From positions 1 to 55,271 of the forward strand of contig JAMCWR010000002.1 in the NCBI GenBank assembly GCA_023480665.1: a stretch of DNA of 55,271 nt, read 5' to 3'. Shown here in pieces: positions 27,033 through 35,589 of the stretch. The position numbers and the translations under genes are program-made. The first letter of the stretch is position 1. Each line of letters starts with the position of its first letter. A model generated the notes under the pieces. The model was not told the origin of the DNA. It saw only the letters and a program-made list of their open reading frames with translations, and ran no database searches. This DNA is from Gammaproteobacteria bacterium. Its GTDB lineage: Bacteria; Pseudomonadota; Gammaproteobacteria; UBA9339.

Positions 27033-28373
27033 TCAAGCCGCCGAAATTCTCACGCAGCTACGAAATAATTCTCCATTATACGCAAAGGTTTTGTTTTTGG
27101 TGGGGACTAAACATTTAGTTAAATTAGGATCTTCTGCCTGCATTTCTTTTGTTGAGCGGATTTCCCCATATTTATCTTTGGTGTTGCTAAAATAATCAAA
27201 GTTTACTTTGTGGATCATATCCATAATTGGTGTGTTATCAAGTTTTAATCTGCCGCTTTTTATTTCTTCAGTAATTTTTCCCATTATGTGTTTTAACTCG
27301 CGGAGATCAAATAAATTATTTTGGAATTTGCGCGCCTTGGGTGAAAATTCAAATGTTGATGGGCAGGTCATCGAGTAATAAATAAGATTTGCAGGTTTTG
27401 CTAAAGAAAAACATCCTGGCTGCATGATTGTCGGTACATGTTTTCTTAAATGGTAATCTTCAAGATATATTTTTTGAATTAGTTCAACTGGTCCCGCTGT
27501 GTTATCAGTTGCTGGTATAAAGCCTGGAATAACCCCCAAAGCTAAAAAAATTAAATATTTTGCGGTGTCCGCAATGTATGGATTTGGTCGCAAATTGCGA
27601 TTCATTTGTGCGCGTGAAAATGCATAATCAATAAATATTTTATTTCTCCAAAAGCCACTTTTCTCCCAAACATACTGAAATAAGTAGTGAGATAACTTCA
27701 ACCAAGCCGTATCATTACAATTAATTTTTTTGACCCAATTTTCGGAAAAAAATAATAATTCCGTATGCCAATAGCATTTGGCAATTGGAGACCTTGCCAA
27801 AGAAACAAATAGCGGCCATTGTTCAATGGCATTTTTTGGAATTTGTATATTTGGTAATTTATATTTTAGGCGTAAATTCTTATGGTAAGCAGCGCCACCA
27901 ATATTTGGCGCCATAACAAGAGAATATGAGCCTGCTGTTATCGTAAATATTTTAGCAGGATGGTATTCATGAACCCCTGCTTTAAGAAACTTCCATAATG
28001 CAAAAATTGTCCCAGATGTATATAAAAACCAAGACATAAAATTGAAATTTGGATTAAGACTCAGTTGCATTGATTTTGTTACCACAATACCCGGTGCTAT
28101 TATTGATTTTGAATAATCCAATCCTTTTCTTATATCCGCCGGAATACCATTATCATCCGGCCTTACTAATTTACCTTCATCTGGGGTTGGTAAATAAAAA
28201 TCTCCTTCGCGAACGATTACGTCTCCATAACGATACTTTGCAAGATACAAAGGAAACTCTTTGCCAGGATCAATCTCATCGACTAGAGCTGAAAATTTCG
28301 GGTTTAACGCATGAATTTTTTCGCGAATATCTTTCCAATACACAGTTTCAAGATATGGTTTTAATGATTCCAC
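27033..28373 (-). CDS. Uncharacterised protein, tandem paralogue A (446 residues)
   Basis: Not recognised. It is strongly similar along its whole length to the next gene upstream (28801-30171); residues 35-74, including KEFPLYLAKYRYGDVIVREG, are identical in both. Other conserved blocks are MNRNLRPNPYIADTAK, IMQPGCFS and CPSTFEFSPKARKF. Some hydrophobic stretches exist (near 108-125 and 268-285), but it is mostly globular with many aromatic residues and no signal peptide. It has its own upstream palindrome (28397-28413) shared with the paralogue. Function unknown; host-directed enzymatic or structural roles are both open. Confidence 0.65.
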   Translation of the reverse strand: MESLKPYLETVYWKDIREKIHALNPKFSALVDEIDPGKEFPLYLAKYRYGDVIVREGDFYLPTPDEGKLVRPDDNGIPADIRKGLDYSKSIIAPGIVVTKSMQLSLNPNFNFMSWFLYTSGTIFALWKFLKAGVHEYHPAKIFTITAGSYSLVMAPNIGGAAYHKNLRLKYKLPNIQIPKNAIEQWPLFVSLARSPIAKCYWHTELLFFSENWVKKINCNDTAWLKLSHYLFQYVWEKSGFWRNKIFIDYAFSRAQMNRNLRPNPYIADTAKYLIFLALGVIPGFIPATDNTAGPVELIQKIYLEDYHLRKHVPTIMQPGCFSLAKPANLIYYSMTCPSTFEFSPKARKFQNNLFDLRELKHIMGKITEEIKSGRLKLDNTPIMDMIHKVNFDYFSNTKDKYGEIRSTKEMQAEDPNLTKCLVPTKNKTFAYNGELFRSCVRISAA

Positions 28374-28396
28374 GAGCCCCTCTTTTTTCTTAAATT

Positions 28397-28413
28397 ATAC
28401 TTAAATTAAGTAT
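28397..28413. promoter_or_regulatory. Conserved 17-bp palindrome upstream of paralogue A
   Basis: ATACTTAAATTAAGTAT is a near-perfect inverted repeat about 25 bases upstream of the start codon. The same site, with one change (ATACTTAAATTGAGTAT), lies at the same place before paralogue B (30195-30211). Embedded TATACT and TATAAT hexamers on the minus strand would put it over a -10 region, so it could be an operator. Confidence 0.45.
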
Positions 28414-28800
28414 AGCATAAAAAATATTTATTAGTTAGGTTGAGATTTTATGGTAAAGCGTATGGTGGAATTTATTGAGTTAAGAATGGCAATTAATTTT
28501 ATTTAACAATAGATTGTATCAAATACTGCTAGTGTTATGTTATGAGATTACATAGACACAAAAAAACACTCCTTAAAAAGCAAGAGGTTTGCTTTAAGGG
28601 TTATAAAAAAATCTAATGCTAATATTTTGTGCTGCTTTAGGCATTGCACTTCCGTGTTATAAAAAAACTTAATATAGTAATTTTAAACCAATCGAATCGA
28701 ACTTAAAAAATTTCGAATGATATAACTACAAAAGAAATTATATCACCAATTTCTTTTCCGTGAGCTCCCAGTAAGCCATTACCCATATCAGAAAGTTGAA
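28414..28800. other. AT-rich spacer between the tandem paralogues
   Basis: There is no ORF of note. It holds the presumed promoter region of paralogue A at its left end and a minus-strand terminator hairpin at 28560-28599 for paralogue B. The rest is AT-rich without recognised repeats. Confidence 0.4.
28560..28599 (-). terminator. Rho-independent terminator of paralogue B (minus strand)
   Basis: CCTTAAAAAGCAA pairs with TTGCTTTAAGG (28571-28599) around GAGGT, with a two-base bulge. On the minus strand the hairpin is followed by AGTG and then seven T (A run at 28560-28566). It lies about 200 bases downstream of the paralogue B stop. Confidence 0.6.
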
Positions 28801-30171
28801 TCACTTCTCTGCTCCAGAATAATTATCTTGACTTTTTGTTGATACTCTAATACAACTTCGAAAAAACGCCCCATTAGATGCGAAAGTCTTATTTTTAGTT
28901 GTTACTAATGATTTAATTAAATCAGGGTCTTCGCTAGCTATTTCTTCCGCAGGACGAACTTCCCCGTATTTATCATTCTTATTATGAAAATAATCAAAGT
29001 TCACATTATGCATCAAATCCATGATAGGGGTATTATCAAGTCTTAGTCTACCACATTTAATTTCGTCTACAACTTTTTCCATTACATGCTTTAATTCGCG
29101 TAGATCATATAAATTATTTACAAATTTACGCGATTTTGGTGAGAACTCGAATGTGGAGGGGCAATTCAATGAGTAATAAATCGGCTTCCTGGATTTTTCC
29201 GGAGAAAAACAGCCTGGTTGCATAATCGTTGGTACGTATTTTGTTAGGCGATAATCTTCAAGATAAATTTTTTGAAGTAGCTCAATCGGGCCAGCAGTAT
29301 TATCAATAGCGGGTGTAAAACCAGGAAACACGCCAAATGTTAAGGTAATTAAGTGCTTTGCGGTATCTGCTATATATGGATTTGGTCGCAGATTGCGATT
29401 CATTTTTGCATGTGAAAATGCATAATCAAACAACGCTTTATTTCTCCAAAAATCACTATGATTCCAAGCAAGACACAACAAGTAATGCGATAATTTCAGC
29501 CATTCCAAATCTTTGCTATTAATTTTTTTTATCCAGTTTTCAGAAAAAAATACTAATTGCGTATGCCAATCACACTTAGCAATTTGTGATCTTGCCAAAG
29601 AAACAAATAACGGCCAATGGTCAAAAACATCTTTAGGGATTGGTAAATTTGATAACTTGTAATTAAGGCGTAAATTTTTGTGGAATTTAAAATCGCCAAT
29701 ATTCGGTGTCATAATTAATGAACGAGCACCGGCAGTAATGGTAAATAATTTAGAAGGATGGAATGTACCACCGGCTCCTCCAAGGCGTTTCCACAGCGCA
29801 AAAATTGCGCCGGAATTATTAAGAAACCAGGATGTAAAATTAAAATTTGAACCAAGATTTAATTGCATTGAATTTGTCAGCACAATTCCCGGCGCAAACA
29901 TTAGCTTTGTAAACGCCAACCCATTCCTAACCTCCGCCGGAATACTAGCATCATCCGGCCTTACCAGTTTGCCTTCATCCGGGGTTGGTAAATAAAAATC
30001 GCCTTCGCGGACAATAACATCCCCATAGCGATATTTTGCGAGGTACAAAGGGAACTCTTTGCCGGGATCTATGTCGTCAACCAATGCGGTAAATTCTGGG
30101 TTCAATTCGCGCATTCGCTCGCGAATGTCTTTCCAATATACGGTTTGTAAATATGGCTTGAGCGATTCCAT
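28801..30171 (-). CDS. Uncharacterised protein, tandem paralogue B (456 residues)
   Basis: Not recognised. It is a close paralogue of the 446-residue protein just downstream; the first 75 residues are almost the same and most later blocks align without gaps. It carries a ten-residue C-terminal extension (TKSQDNYSGAEK region) that A lacks. The duplicated unit includes the upstream palindrome, so promoter and gene were copied together. There are no signal peptide, TM pair or catalytic motif that I can name. The two proteins differ most in the 80-150 region and in loops near 210-245, as expected for diverging specificity. Confidence 0.65.
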   Translation of the reverse strand: MESLKPYLQTVYWKDIRERMRELNPEFTALVDDIDPGKEFPLYLAKYRYGDVIVREGDFYLPTPDEGKLVRPDDASIPAEVRNGLAFTKLMFAPGIVLTNSMQLNLGSNFNFTSWFLNNSGAIFALWKRLGGAGGTFHPSKLFTITAGARSLIMTPNIGDFKFHKNLRLNYKLSNLPIPKDVFDHWPLFVSLARSQIAKCDWHTQLVFFSENWIKKINSKDLEWLKLSHYLLCLAWNHSDFWRNKALFDYAFSHAKMNRNLRPNPYIADTAKHLITLTFGVFPGFTPAIDNTAGPIELLQKIYLEDYRLTKYVPTIMQPGCFSPEKSRKPIYYSLNCPSTFEFSPKSRKFVNNLYDLRELKHVMEKVVDEIKCGRLRLDNTPIMDLMHNVNFDYFHNKNDKYGEVRPAEEIASEDPDLIKSLVTTKNKTFASNGAFFRSCIRVSTKSQDNYSGAEK

Positions 30172-30194
30172 ATTGTCTCCTTTTTTCTTAACTT

Positions 30195-30211
30195 ATACTT
30201 AAATTGAGTAT
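30195..30211. promoter_or_regulatory. Conserved 17-bp palindrome upstream of paralogue B
   Basis: ATACTTAAATTGAGTAT lies about 25 bases before the start codon, one base different from 28397-28413. Conservation of this site while the surrounding non-coding DNA differs suggests a shared regulator. Confidence 0.45.
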
Positions 30212-30334
30212 AGCACAAAAAATAAAAAATATGCGCACTAATAGCCAGAATTTTATAATAAAATAAACCTTTTCGGCGTTTTTTTGTTTAAAATTGCATC
30301 ATCATAATCTACTTTAAAAACAACATTATAAATA

Positions 30335-30595
30335 ATTGATTAATAACAAAAAAACTTGCATGTTTTGTAACTTCTTGATTTTAAACGCAAATTTTTTTAC
30401 ATGTTTTTATAGATATATAATTGATTTTAAACGATTTTTTTGTGGGTTTGGTCAAGCGCGTTTTTGCTCAGGACCCAACATTTTTTAAAAACGTTGGGTT
30501 AAAGCTCAAGATTTGCTCGAGCGAACCCAACATATTAAAAGGTGATTTTTTTATTTTGCTGGGTCCGCGCAAAAAGCGCGCTTGACCCAACCTAC
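30335..30595 (+). repeat. Composite repeat element, copy 2
   Basis: It has the same module order as 5094-5308, but on the plus strand. ATTGATTAATAAC is followed by the ACTTGCATGTTTTG...ACATGTTTT module (30359-30408), a linker with TTGATTTTAAACGATTTTTT, and the foldback module (30441-30595) ending GACCCAACCTAC. The foldback here is longer than in the other copies: an extra GACCCAACA/CGTTGGGTT stem precedes the TTTGCTCGAGCGAACCCAACA part, suggesting a nested or duplicated copy. Confidence 0.7.
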
Positions 30596-30759
30596 CATTA
30601 ATTATTACATTTTACATAAGTATGTAATTACTCAATAAAGCACGCACCTGTTCTGTTAGACGTACGCTAGGCGTACGCATAAGGCTTGCATACATATGAC
30701 CAATTCAATAAACTGCTTAACCTCATAGCTTTTATTTTATGCATTTTCACTTTTTTATG

Positions 30760-30788
30760 TTGATTTTGCATAAAAGCAAACATATACT
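30760..30788 (+). promoter_or_regulatory. Sigma-70-like promoter for the AAA/DUF4143 gene
   Basis: TTGATT (30760-30765) and TATACT (30783-30788) are separated by 17 bases. The start codon at 30823 lies 34 bases downstream. Hexamer match and spacing are good. Confidence 0.5.
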
Positions 30789-30822
30789 TATTAACAATGC
30801 AATGAGTTAGCAAGAGATAATT

Positions 30823-31992
30823 ATGCCAAAATACTTCCACCGCATCATTGAAGCAGAATTAAAAAAAGCGCTTAAAGAATTTCCTGTAGTAGCTCTAACT
30901 GGGCCGAGGCAAACTGGTAAATCTACTCTGCTGCAGAATATCTTTAAAGATTACTTTTACACAACCTTTGATGATCCTTTAACAAGAAAAACCGCTAGCG
31001 ACGATCCCAAAACATTTTTAAGTCAGTCCCCTAAAATGATCATCGATGAAATTCAATATCTACCCGAGATCTTGCCTTATATTAAATTAGCGGTTGACTC
31101 ATCGCGCGCTACCAATGGCCACTATATTTTAACTGGTTCGCAATTTTTTCCATTGATGGTGGGGATAACTGAATCTTTGGCTGGTAGAATTGCATTATAC
31201 GAGTTGCTTGGTTTTTCATATGAAGAGATGCCCAAGTTGATATCAATTGTCCCAAAAACGTGTTTTACAAAGATATTTAATGGTTTCTATCCAGCAGTGG
31301 TAGCACACAATGTAGACCCAAAACGCTTTTATTCGTCTTATGTGCAAACCTATATTGAACGAGATATTCGGCAAATTATTTCGATTCAAGAATTAAAAAC
31401 ATTTCAAAATTTTATTGAGTTACTTGCTGCGCGAATTGCATCGCTATTAAACCTACATGAGATTGCAAAAGAATGTGGCATTAGTTTTACCACTGCTAAG
31501 CGCTGGTTATCTTTGCTTGAAACTTCGCGCATCATCTATTTATTGCGGCCATATACAAAGAATATCACTAAACGAATAGTAAAAAGTCCAAAGCTGTATT
31601 TTATCGACACAGGGCTTTTAACCTATTTACTTAGGTATCCTGATGCCGATACTTTATTATCTGGTCCACAAAATGGAGCCATTTTTGAAAACATGATTAT
31701 TTCTGAACTTTTAAAATATAAATTTAATCACCAGAGTAATTATGAGCTGTATTTTTATCGTGATACTAATCAGAATGAGATAGATGTGATACTAGATTAC
31801 GGCCAAAGCACCAAACTTTTAGAGATTAAATTAACAGCAACCCCAAGAGAACAGCATTTTGATGTTTTAAAGGAAATGTTACACCTATTTAAGGAACCGC
31901 AAGGATTTCTTGTTAGTTTTAATCGCCAAACTCTAGCTTTAGCAAGTAATGTAACTATTATTCCCTGGACAAAACTCTTTGAGCTTCTCTAG
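30823..31992 (+). CDS. AAA-type ATPase with DUF4143 domain
   Basis: A 389-residue cytoplasmic protein. The P-loop GPRQTGKST at residues 27-35 and Walker B MIIDEIQYLPE near 72-82 belong to the AAA_14 group. YILTGSQFF is the sensor region. The C-terminal half (about 200-350), with a wHTH-like segment (IAKECGISFTTAKRWLSLLE) and a PD-(D/E)xK-like strand pair (NEIDVILDYG...LLEIKLT), is DUF4143. These proteins are common, often horizontally transferred, and their role is unknown; toxin-antitoxin-like or nucleic-acid functions have been suggested. It stands alone in an accessory region. Confidence 0.88.
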   Translation: MPKYFHRIIEAELKKALKEFPVVALTGPRQTGKSTLLQNIFKDYFYTTFDDPLTRKTASDDPKTFLSQSPKMIIDEIQYLPEILPYIKLAVDSSRATNGHYILTGSQFFPLMVGITESLAGRIALYELLGFSYEEMPKLISIVPKTCFTKIFNGFYPAVVAHNVDPKRFYSSYVQTYIERDIRQIISIQELKTFQNFIELLAARIASLLNLHEIAKECGISFTTAKRWLSLLETSRIIYLLRPYTKNITKRIVKSPKLYFIDTGLLTYLLRYPDADTLLSGPQNGAIFENMIISELLKYKFNHQSNYELYFYRDTNQNEIDVILDYGQSTKLLEIKLTATPREQHFDVLKEMLHLFKEPQGFLVSFNRQTLALASNVTIIPWTKLFELL

Positions 31993-32010
31993 CGCTTACC
32001 AACTATACAA

Positions 32011-32754
32011 CTATATGTAATACGTAATGCGCTCGATTAGTTTTGTGGGCAATAATCTTAGCGACCAGAGTAGGAAATAAATTGTTTTTGGAAATGCGAT
32101 TAGGCCTTTATTTTTGCTTAAATCGCGCATAATGATTTTTGCTGCTTTTTCGGCAGGCATGGCGAGCGGCATACGGTAGGGGAGATTTTTAACGAGCGGT
32201 GTATAAACAAAACCTGGGCAAACAACATTTACTTGGATGTTATGTTTTTTTAAGCGATTGCGCAGGGCTTCGCCAAATACTTTTACTGCCGCTTTACTTG
32301 CAGAATAGGCGGGCGCATACGGCGTGCCATACAAAGATACAAGCGAGCTGATTAAGGCAATTTGGCCGTGTTTTCTTTGTTGCATTATCTCAATGCTTGG
32401 ATAAACAGTATTTAATACTCCAGTTAAGTTCGTAGTGAAAATTGCGCGATCGATTGCTTCAGTTGGTTCTTGACCAGAGTTTGCAATCCCAGCGTTAGCG
32501 ATAACTAAATCAAGCGGTGCGATTTGATCGCATGCTCTAATCCAGGTGCTTAAGGTTTTTGCATCTTCAATTTCAATAATATCGATAACAACTTTGGCGC
32601 CAAGCTTGCGGCAATTTTCTGCAGTTTCATTTAAGCGGATTAAATTGCGCCCAGTTAAAGCTAAAAATACTCCTGGTTTTGCATAGCTTTCGGCTAGAGC
32701 TTTGCCAATACCACTCGTTGCGCCGGTAATTAAAATTGATTTTGGGTTTTGCAT
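32011..32754 (-). CDS. Short-chain dehydrogenase/reductase, translationally coupled to sufT
   Basis: A 247-residue SDR. TGATSGIG lies at about 10-17, ANAGIA near 90, the catalytic Ser in LISSLVS and Tyr/Lys in AYSASKAAV. The C-terminal segment (FLLWSLRLLPTKLI) is hydrophobic and may associate with membrane. The start codon overlaps the sufT stop (TAATG), so it is the last gene of the SUF operon. No link between SDRs and Fe-S assembly is established; coupling may be incidental or reflect lipid metabolism. Confidence 0.88.
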   Translation of the reverse strand: MQNPKSILITGATSGIGKALAESYAKPGVFLALTGRNLIRLNETAENCRKLGAKVVIDIIEIEDAKTLSTWIRACDQIAPLDLVIANAGIANSGQEPTEAIDRAIFTTNLTGVLNTVYPSIEIMQQRKHGQIALISSLVSLYGTPYAPAYSASKAAVKVFGEALRNRLKKHNIQVNVVCPGFVYTPLVKNLPYRMPLAMPAEKAAKIIMRDLSKNKGLIAFPKTIYFLLWSLRLLPTKLIERITYYI

Positions 32755-33302
32755 TATAATAATCCTAATTCTAATTTTGCTTGTTCAGACATCATGGATC
32801 TATCCCATGGTGGGTCAAACACAAGTTTTATTTCTACATTTTTTACTTGAGGAAGGCTGGCTACTTTATCATGAGCATCTGCCGCAATCATCGGCCCCAT
32901 GCCACAGCCTGGTGCGGTTAATGTCATACGGATAACTACATTATAACTAGTTTCATTTGGCACTTTCTCAAGATCAATGCCGTAAATTAAACCTAAATCT
33001 ACTATATCTACCGGTATTTCTGGATCATAACAGGTTTTTAGTTGTGCCCAGATTTTGTCTTCAATGCTGCTGTCTTCAGCTTCAGAAGTAGCTGGCATGA
33101 AGAGAGTTTGTTCTTTGCCAAGAGCATCGGCATCTTTGCTTTCGATGCGTATCATTTGTCCGTTACAAATTGCGGTGAATGTGCCGCCAAGTGATTGGGT
33201 GATAGATACTTCAGTGCCGGATGGTATAGTAATTGAGTTACCAAATGGCACCTCGGTGGCGGTAATATCACGCTTTAATTTTATGACTTCTGCATTACTC
33301 AT
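32754..33302 (-). CDS. sufT: SUF-associated Fe-S maturation protein SufT (MIP18/DUF59)
   Basis: SufT helps mature Fe-S proteins, especially under high demand. The 182-residue protein has the typical two parts: an N-terminal beta domain (about 1-75) and a DUF59/MIP18 domain (about 83-182) with DPEIPVDIVDLGLIYGI and TAPGCGMGPMIA. The last 15 residues (FDPPWDRSMMSEQAKLELGL) are characteristic. It lies at the distal end of the suf cluster, coupled to an SDR gene. A roughly 200-base gap with a large inverted repeat separates it from the half-size TauE gene. Confidence 0.93.
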   Translation of the reverse strand: MSNAEVIKLKRDITATEVPFGNSITIPSGTEVSITQSLGGTFTAICNGQMIRIESKDADALGKEQTLFMPATSEAEDSSIEDKIWAQLKTCYDPEIPVDIVDLGLIYGIDLEKVPNETSYNVVIRMTLTAPGCGMGPMIAADAHDKVASLPQVKNVEIKLVFDPPWDRSMMSEQAKLELGLL

Positions 33303-33359
33303 AGTAATTCCAATATATTTTTTCGATTCAATTCCAAAGTCTGTAAATTAACAAACCCC

Positions 33360-33463
33360 GCACGCAAGGCTTTGCCGGTATGCTCCGCAAAATGGCTCGG
33401 TCTCATCCTTCTCACCTAGCGCTTTATTTTTGCTGCGCATATCGGCAAATCCTATTTGCGTGC
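33360..33463. repeat. 104-bp imperfect inverted repeat between tauE-like gene and sufT
   Basis: GCACGCAA...TTTGCCGGTATGC on the left is answered by GCATATCGGCAAA...TTTGCGTGC on the right, with further pairing (CGCAAAAT/ATTTTTGC) inside. The middle is CTCGGTCTCATCC. It is GC-richer than the flanking genes and has no coding capacity. It could act as a terminator or attenuator inside the suf unit, or be a MITE-like insertion. Confidence 0.6.
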
Positions 33464-33510
33464 TCGGTGCTTATTCTTTGCATTATTGTAAGACAAAGAG
33501 ATCCATTTTT

Positions 33511-33864
33511 TTAAAACCACATTCTTACAGCAATTAACATAAATAATACCGCGAACCCTCTGCGCAAATAAAGGTCTGGTATATGTTGGGCAAAAATCCC
33601 GCCAATTAATCCGCCGATTAAAAACCCACCTGCGATTAACATGGCAGCAGGAACATTAATATGGCCAGCCTTCCAGTAGGCAATTGCAGCCAACAAACCA
33701 ATTGGTGGAATCATAGCTGCAAGCGTAGTGCCTTGGGCAGTGATTTGTGAATATCCAAAAAAATAAATCAATGCTGGGATTACAATTGTGCCGCCGCCAA
33801 TCCCAAAAAACCCGCTTAAAGTTCCTGCAGCCATTCCAATAATTAATAATAATGCTGTATCCAT
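33511..33864 (-). CDS. Half-size TauE/SafE family membrane protein
   Basis: A 117-residue membrane protein with about four helices. GTLSGFFGIGGGTIVIPAL at the N-terminus is the hallmark of the TauE/SafE (sulfite/organosulfur anion exporter) family. The usual proteins are about 250 residues with two such halves; this one is a single half and ends cleanly with its own stop, so it may act as a dimer. Half-size members are known. It lies between sufU and sufT, so a sulfur-compound role in the SUF context is plausible but unproven. Confidence 0.8.
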   Translation of the reverse strand: MDTALLLIIGMAAGTLSGFFGIGGGTIVIPALIYFFGYSQITAQGTTLAAMIPPIGLLAAIAYWKAGHINVPAAMLIAGGFLIGGLIGGIFAQHIPDLYLRRGFAVLFMLIAVRMWF

Positions 33865-33886
33865 AGTATTATCTCTATTTTAAAAA

Positions 33887-34339
33887 TTACTCAGTAGTCA
33901 CTTTTTCTTCTTGCGCTGTGCTTTTTAGCGCGGATTTTAAAGTATGCCAGGCTAAAGTAGCGCATTTAACTCGCATTGGAAATTCTGCTACCCCGGCAAG
34001 CACTGCAAGTTTGCCTAGTTTTTCAAGATCTTTTTGATCGCCAGTTGTTAATAAACGTTGAAATTCGTCAAATAGTTCCATTGTTTCTGCAATGGTTTTA
34101 CCTTTTATTGCTTCAGTCATTAATGATGCAGATGCCATAGAAATTGCGCAGCCGCTGCCTTGAAAGCAGATATCAGTAATCACGCCATTTTTTTCGGTTA
34201 GATATAAAGTTAATTTATCACCGCAGAGAGGATTGTATCCTTCTTTAACATGATCTGGATGTTCAATTACACAAAAATGCCGTGGGTTTTTGCTGTGATC
34301 AATAATTATTTGTTGATAAAGATCGCGTAATTCAGACAT
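33887..34339 (-). CDS. sufU: SUF Fe-S scaffold/sulfur-transfer protein SufU
   Basis: An IscU-like protein of 150 residues. Ligands are Cys39 and Asp41 (NPLCGD), Cys64 (GSGCAIS) and Cys126 (RVKCATLAW). The roughly 18-residue insertion before the last cysteine is typical of SufU rather than IscU. SufU accepts sulfur from SufS. A sufU-type rather than sufE-type operon is a minority arrangement among gammaproteobacteria. It is 23 bases downstream of sufS. Confidence 0.92.
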   Translation of the reverse strand: MSELRDLYQQIIIDHSKNPRHFCVIEHPDHVKEGYNPLCGDKLTLYLTEKNGVITDICFQGSGCAISMASASLMTEAIKGKTIAETMELFDEFQRLLTTGDQKDLEKLGKLAVLAGVAEFPMRVKCATLAWHTLKSALKSTAQEEKVTTE

Positions 34340-34362
34340 AGTTTACCTATCTATAATAATAA

Positions 34363-35586
34363 TCATAATAATAGTTTTTGCGCTTTTTCGATCGCAGGTT
34401 TTAAGGCTTCAATTTCATCAAGAGTATTATACAACCCAAATGAAATTCGCGAAGTTCCGGTAACGCCAAAATAATTCATAAGCGGCATATTGCAATGATG
34501 CCCGGCGCGGATTGCAATGCCTTCAGTATCAAGAATAGTCGCAAGATCGTGTGGATGCAGATTCTCAAGAGTAAAAGAAATTACCCCAGCTTTTTTTGCA
34601 GCCTGGCCAATTATTTTTAAGCCTTTGATCGTGTTGAGTAGAGCGTTTGCCTGCAAAAGTAACTGCTCTTCGTGTTTTGCGATATTTTCCATGCCAATTG
34701 TTTCTAGATAATCAATAGCTGCAGCAAGACCAATTGCATCTGCTGTATTTGGTGAGCCGGCTTCAAATCTAGTTGGCAAGTCAGCAAAAGTAGTATTTTC
34801 AAAACTAACTTGATTAATCATGCCGCCACCTGTTTGATATGGCGGTAGATGTTCAAGTTGCGCAGTTTTTGCGTACAAAACTCCAATGCCGGTTGGCCCA
34901 TACATTTTGTGGCCGGAGAAAACATAAAAATCTGCGTCCAGATCTTCTACATCAACTTTTAAATGTGGCACGGCCTGAGCGCCATCGATTAATACCGGAA
35001 TATTTTTGGCATGCGCAAGCGAGATGATTTTTTTTAGTGGATTAATTGTGCCGAGAGTATTTGAAACATGAGTCAATGCTAGAATTTTTACCTCATGAGT
35101 TAATTTCATTTCTAAATCTTTGAGGTCAAGTTCGCCATTCGTTTGAACATTTATCACGGATAATTGCGCTGATTTTTTGCGGCAAATTTGTTGCCAGGGG
35201 ACAATATTTGAATGATGTTCCATAAAACTAATCAGCACTTTAGATTTTGCGGTTAGATTCACCTCGCCAAAGCTACTGGCAACAAGATTGATTGCTTCAG
35301 TGGCGCCACGTACAAAAATTATCTCTTCAACATTTTTAGCATTGATAAAAGCCCGCACTTTTTCTCGAGCTAACTCATAACCTTGTGTAGCGCGCTCAGA
35401 TAGAGTATGTACGCCACGATGTACTCCGGCATGATTATGCAAATAATAATTACGGATGGCCTCAATCACCTGTAGTGGTTTTTGAGAAGATGCTGCATTA
35501 TCAAAATAAACTAAATTTTTTCCATGAATTTTTTCTTTGAGGATGGGAAAATCCGTACGCAGAGCTTCAGCATTAAAACTTTTCAC
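34363..35586 (-). CDS. sufS: Cysteine desulfurase SufS
   Basis: A PLP enzyme that takes sulfur from cysteine for Fe-S assembly. The PLP lysine is Lys227 in FSGHKMYGPTG. The sulfur-carrying Cys365 lies in RAGHHCNMPLM, the group II active-site loop. The N-terminal YFDNAASSQKP is typical, as is the 407-residue length. It is separated from sufD by three bases and pairs functionally with sufU downstream. Confidence 0.96.
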   Translation of the reverse strand: MKSFNAEALRTDFPILKEKIHGKNLVYFDNAASSQKPLQVIEAIRNYYLHNHAGVHRGVHTLSERATQGYELAREKVRAFINAKNVEEIIFVRGATEAINLVASSFGEVNLTAKSKVLISFMEHHSNIVPWQQICRKKSAQLSVINVQTNGELDLKDLEMKLTHEVKILALTHVSNTLGTINPLKKIISLAHAKNIPVLIDGAQAVPHLKVDVEDLDADFYVFSGHKMYGPTGIGVLYAKTAQLEHLPPYQTGGGMINQVSFENTTFADLPTRFEAGSPNTADAIGLAAAIDYLETIGMENIAKHEEQLLLQANALLNTIKGLKIIGQAAKKAGVISFTLENLHPHDLATILDTEGIAIRAGHHCNMPLMNYFGVTGTSRISFGLYNTLDEIEALKPAIEKAQKLLL

Positions 35587-35589
35587 ATA

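Larger units (their letters stand above)
30172..30822. other. 651-base spacer holding a composite repeat and a promoter
   Basis: A divergent intergenic region between paralogue B and the AAA ATPase gene. Besides the palindrome (30195-30211), the composite repeat (30335-30595) and a promoter (30760-30788), it contains a short perfect hairpin CGTACGC-TAG-GCGTACG at 30661-30677. No gene was found. Confidence 0.45.

Noticed and set aside
30661..30677. CGTACGC-TAG-GCGTACG hairpin as a possible regulatory element.
   Set aside because: It is single, not tied to a gene start or end, and not repeated in the window; noted only in the spacer entry.
33511..33864. TauE/SafE gene looked like a truncated pseudogene.
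   Set aside because: The frame ends cleanly, its start and spacing fit the operon, and half-size family members are known; no remnant of the second half follows.
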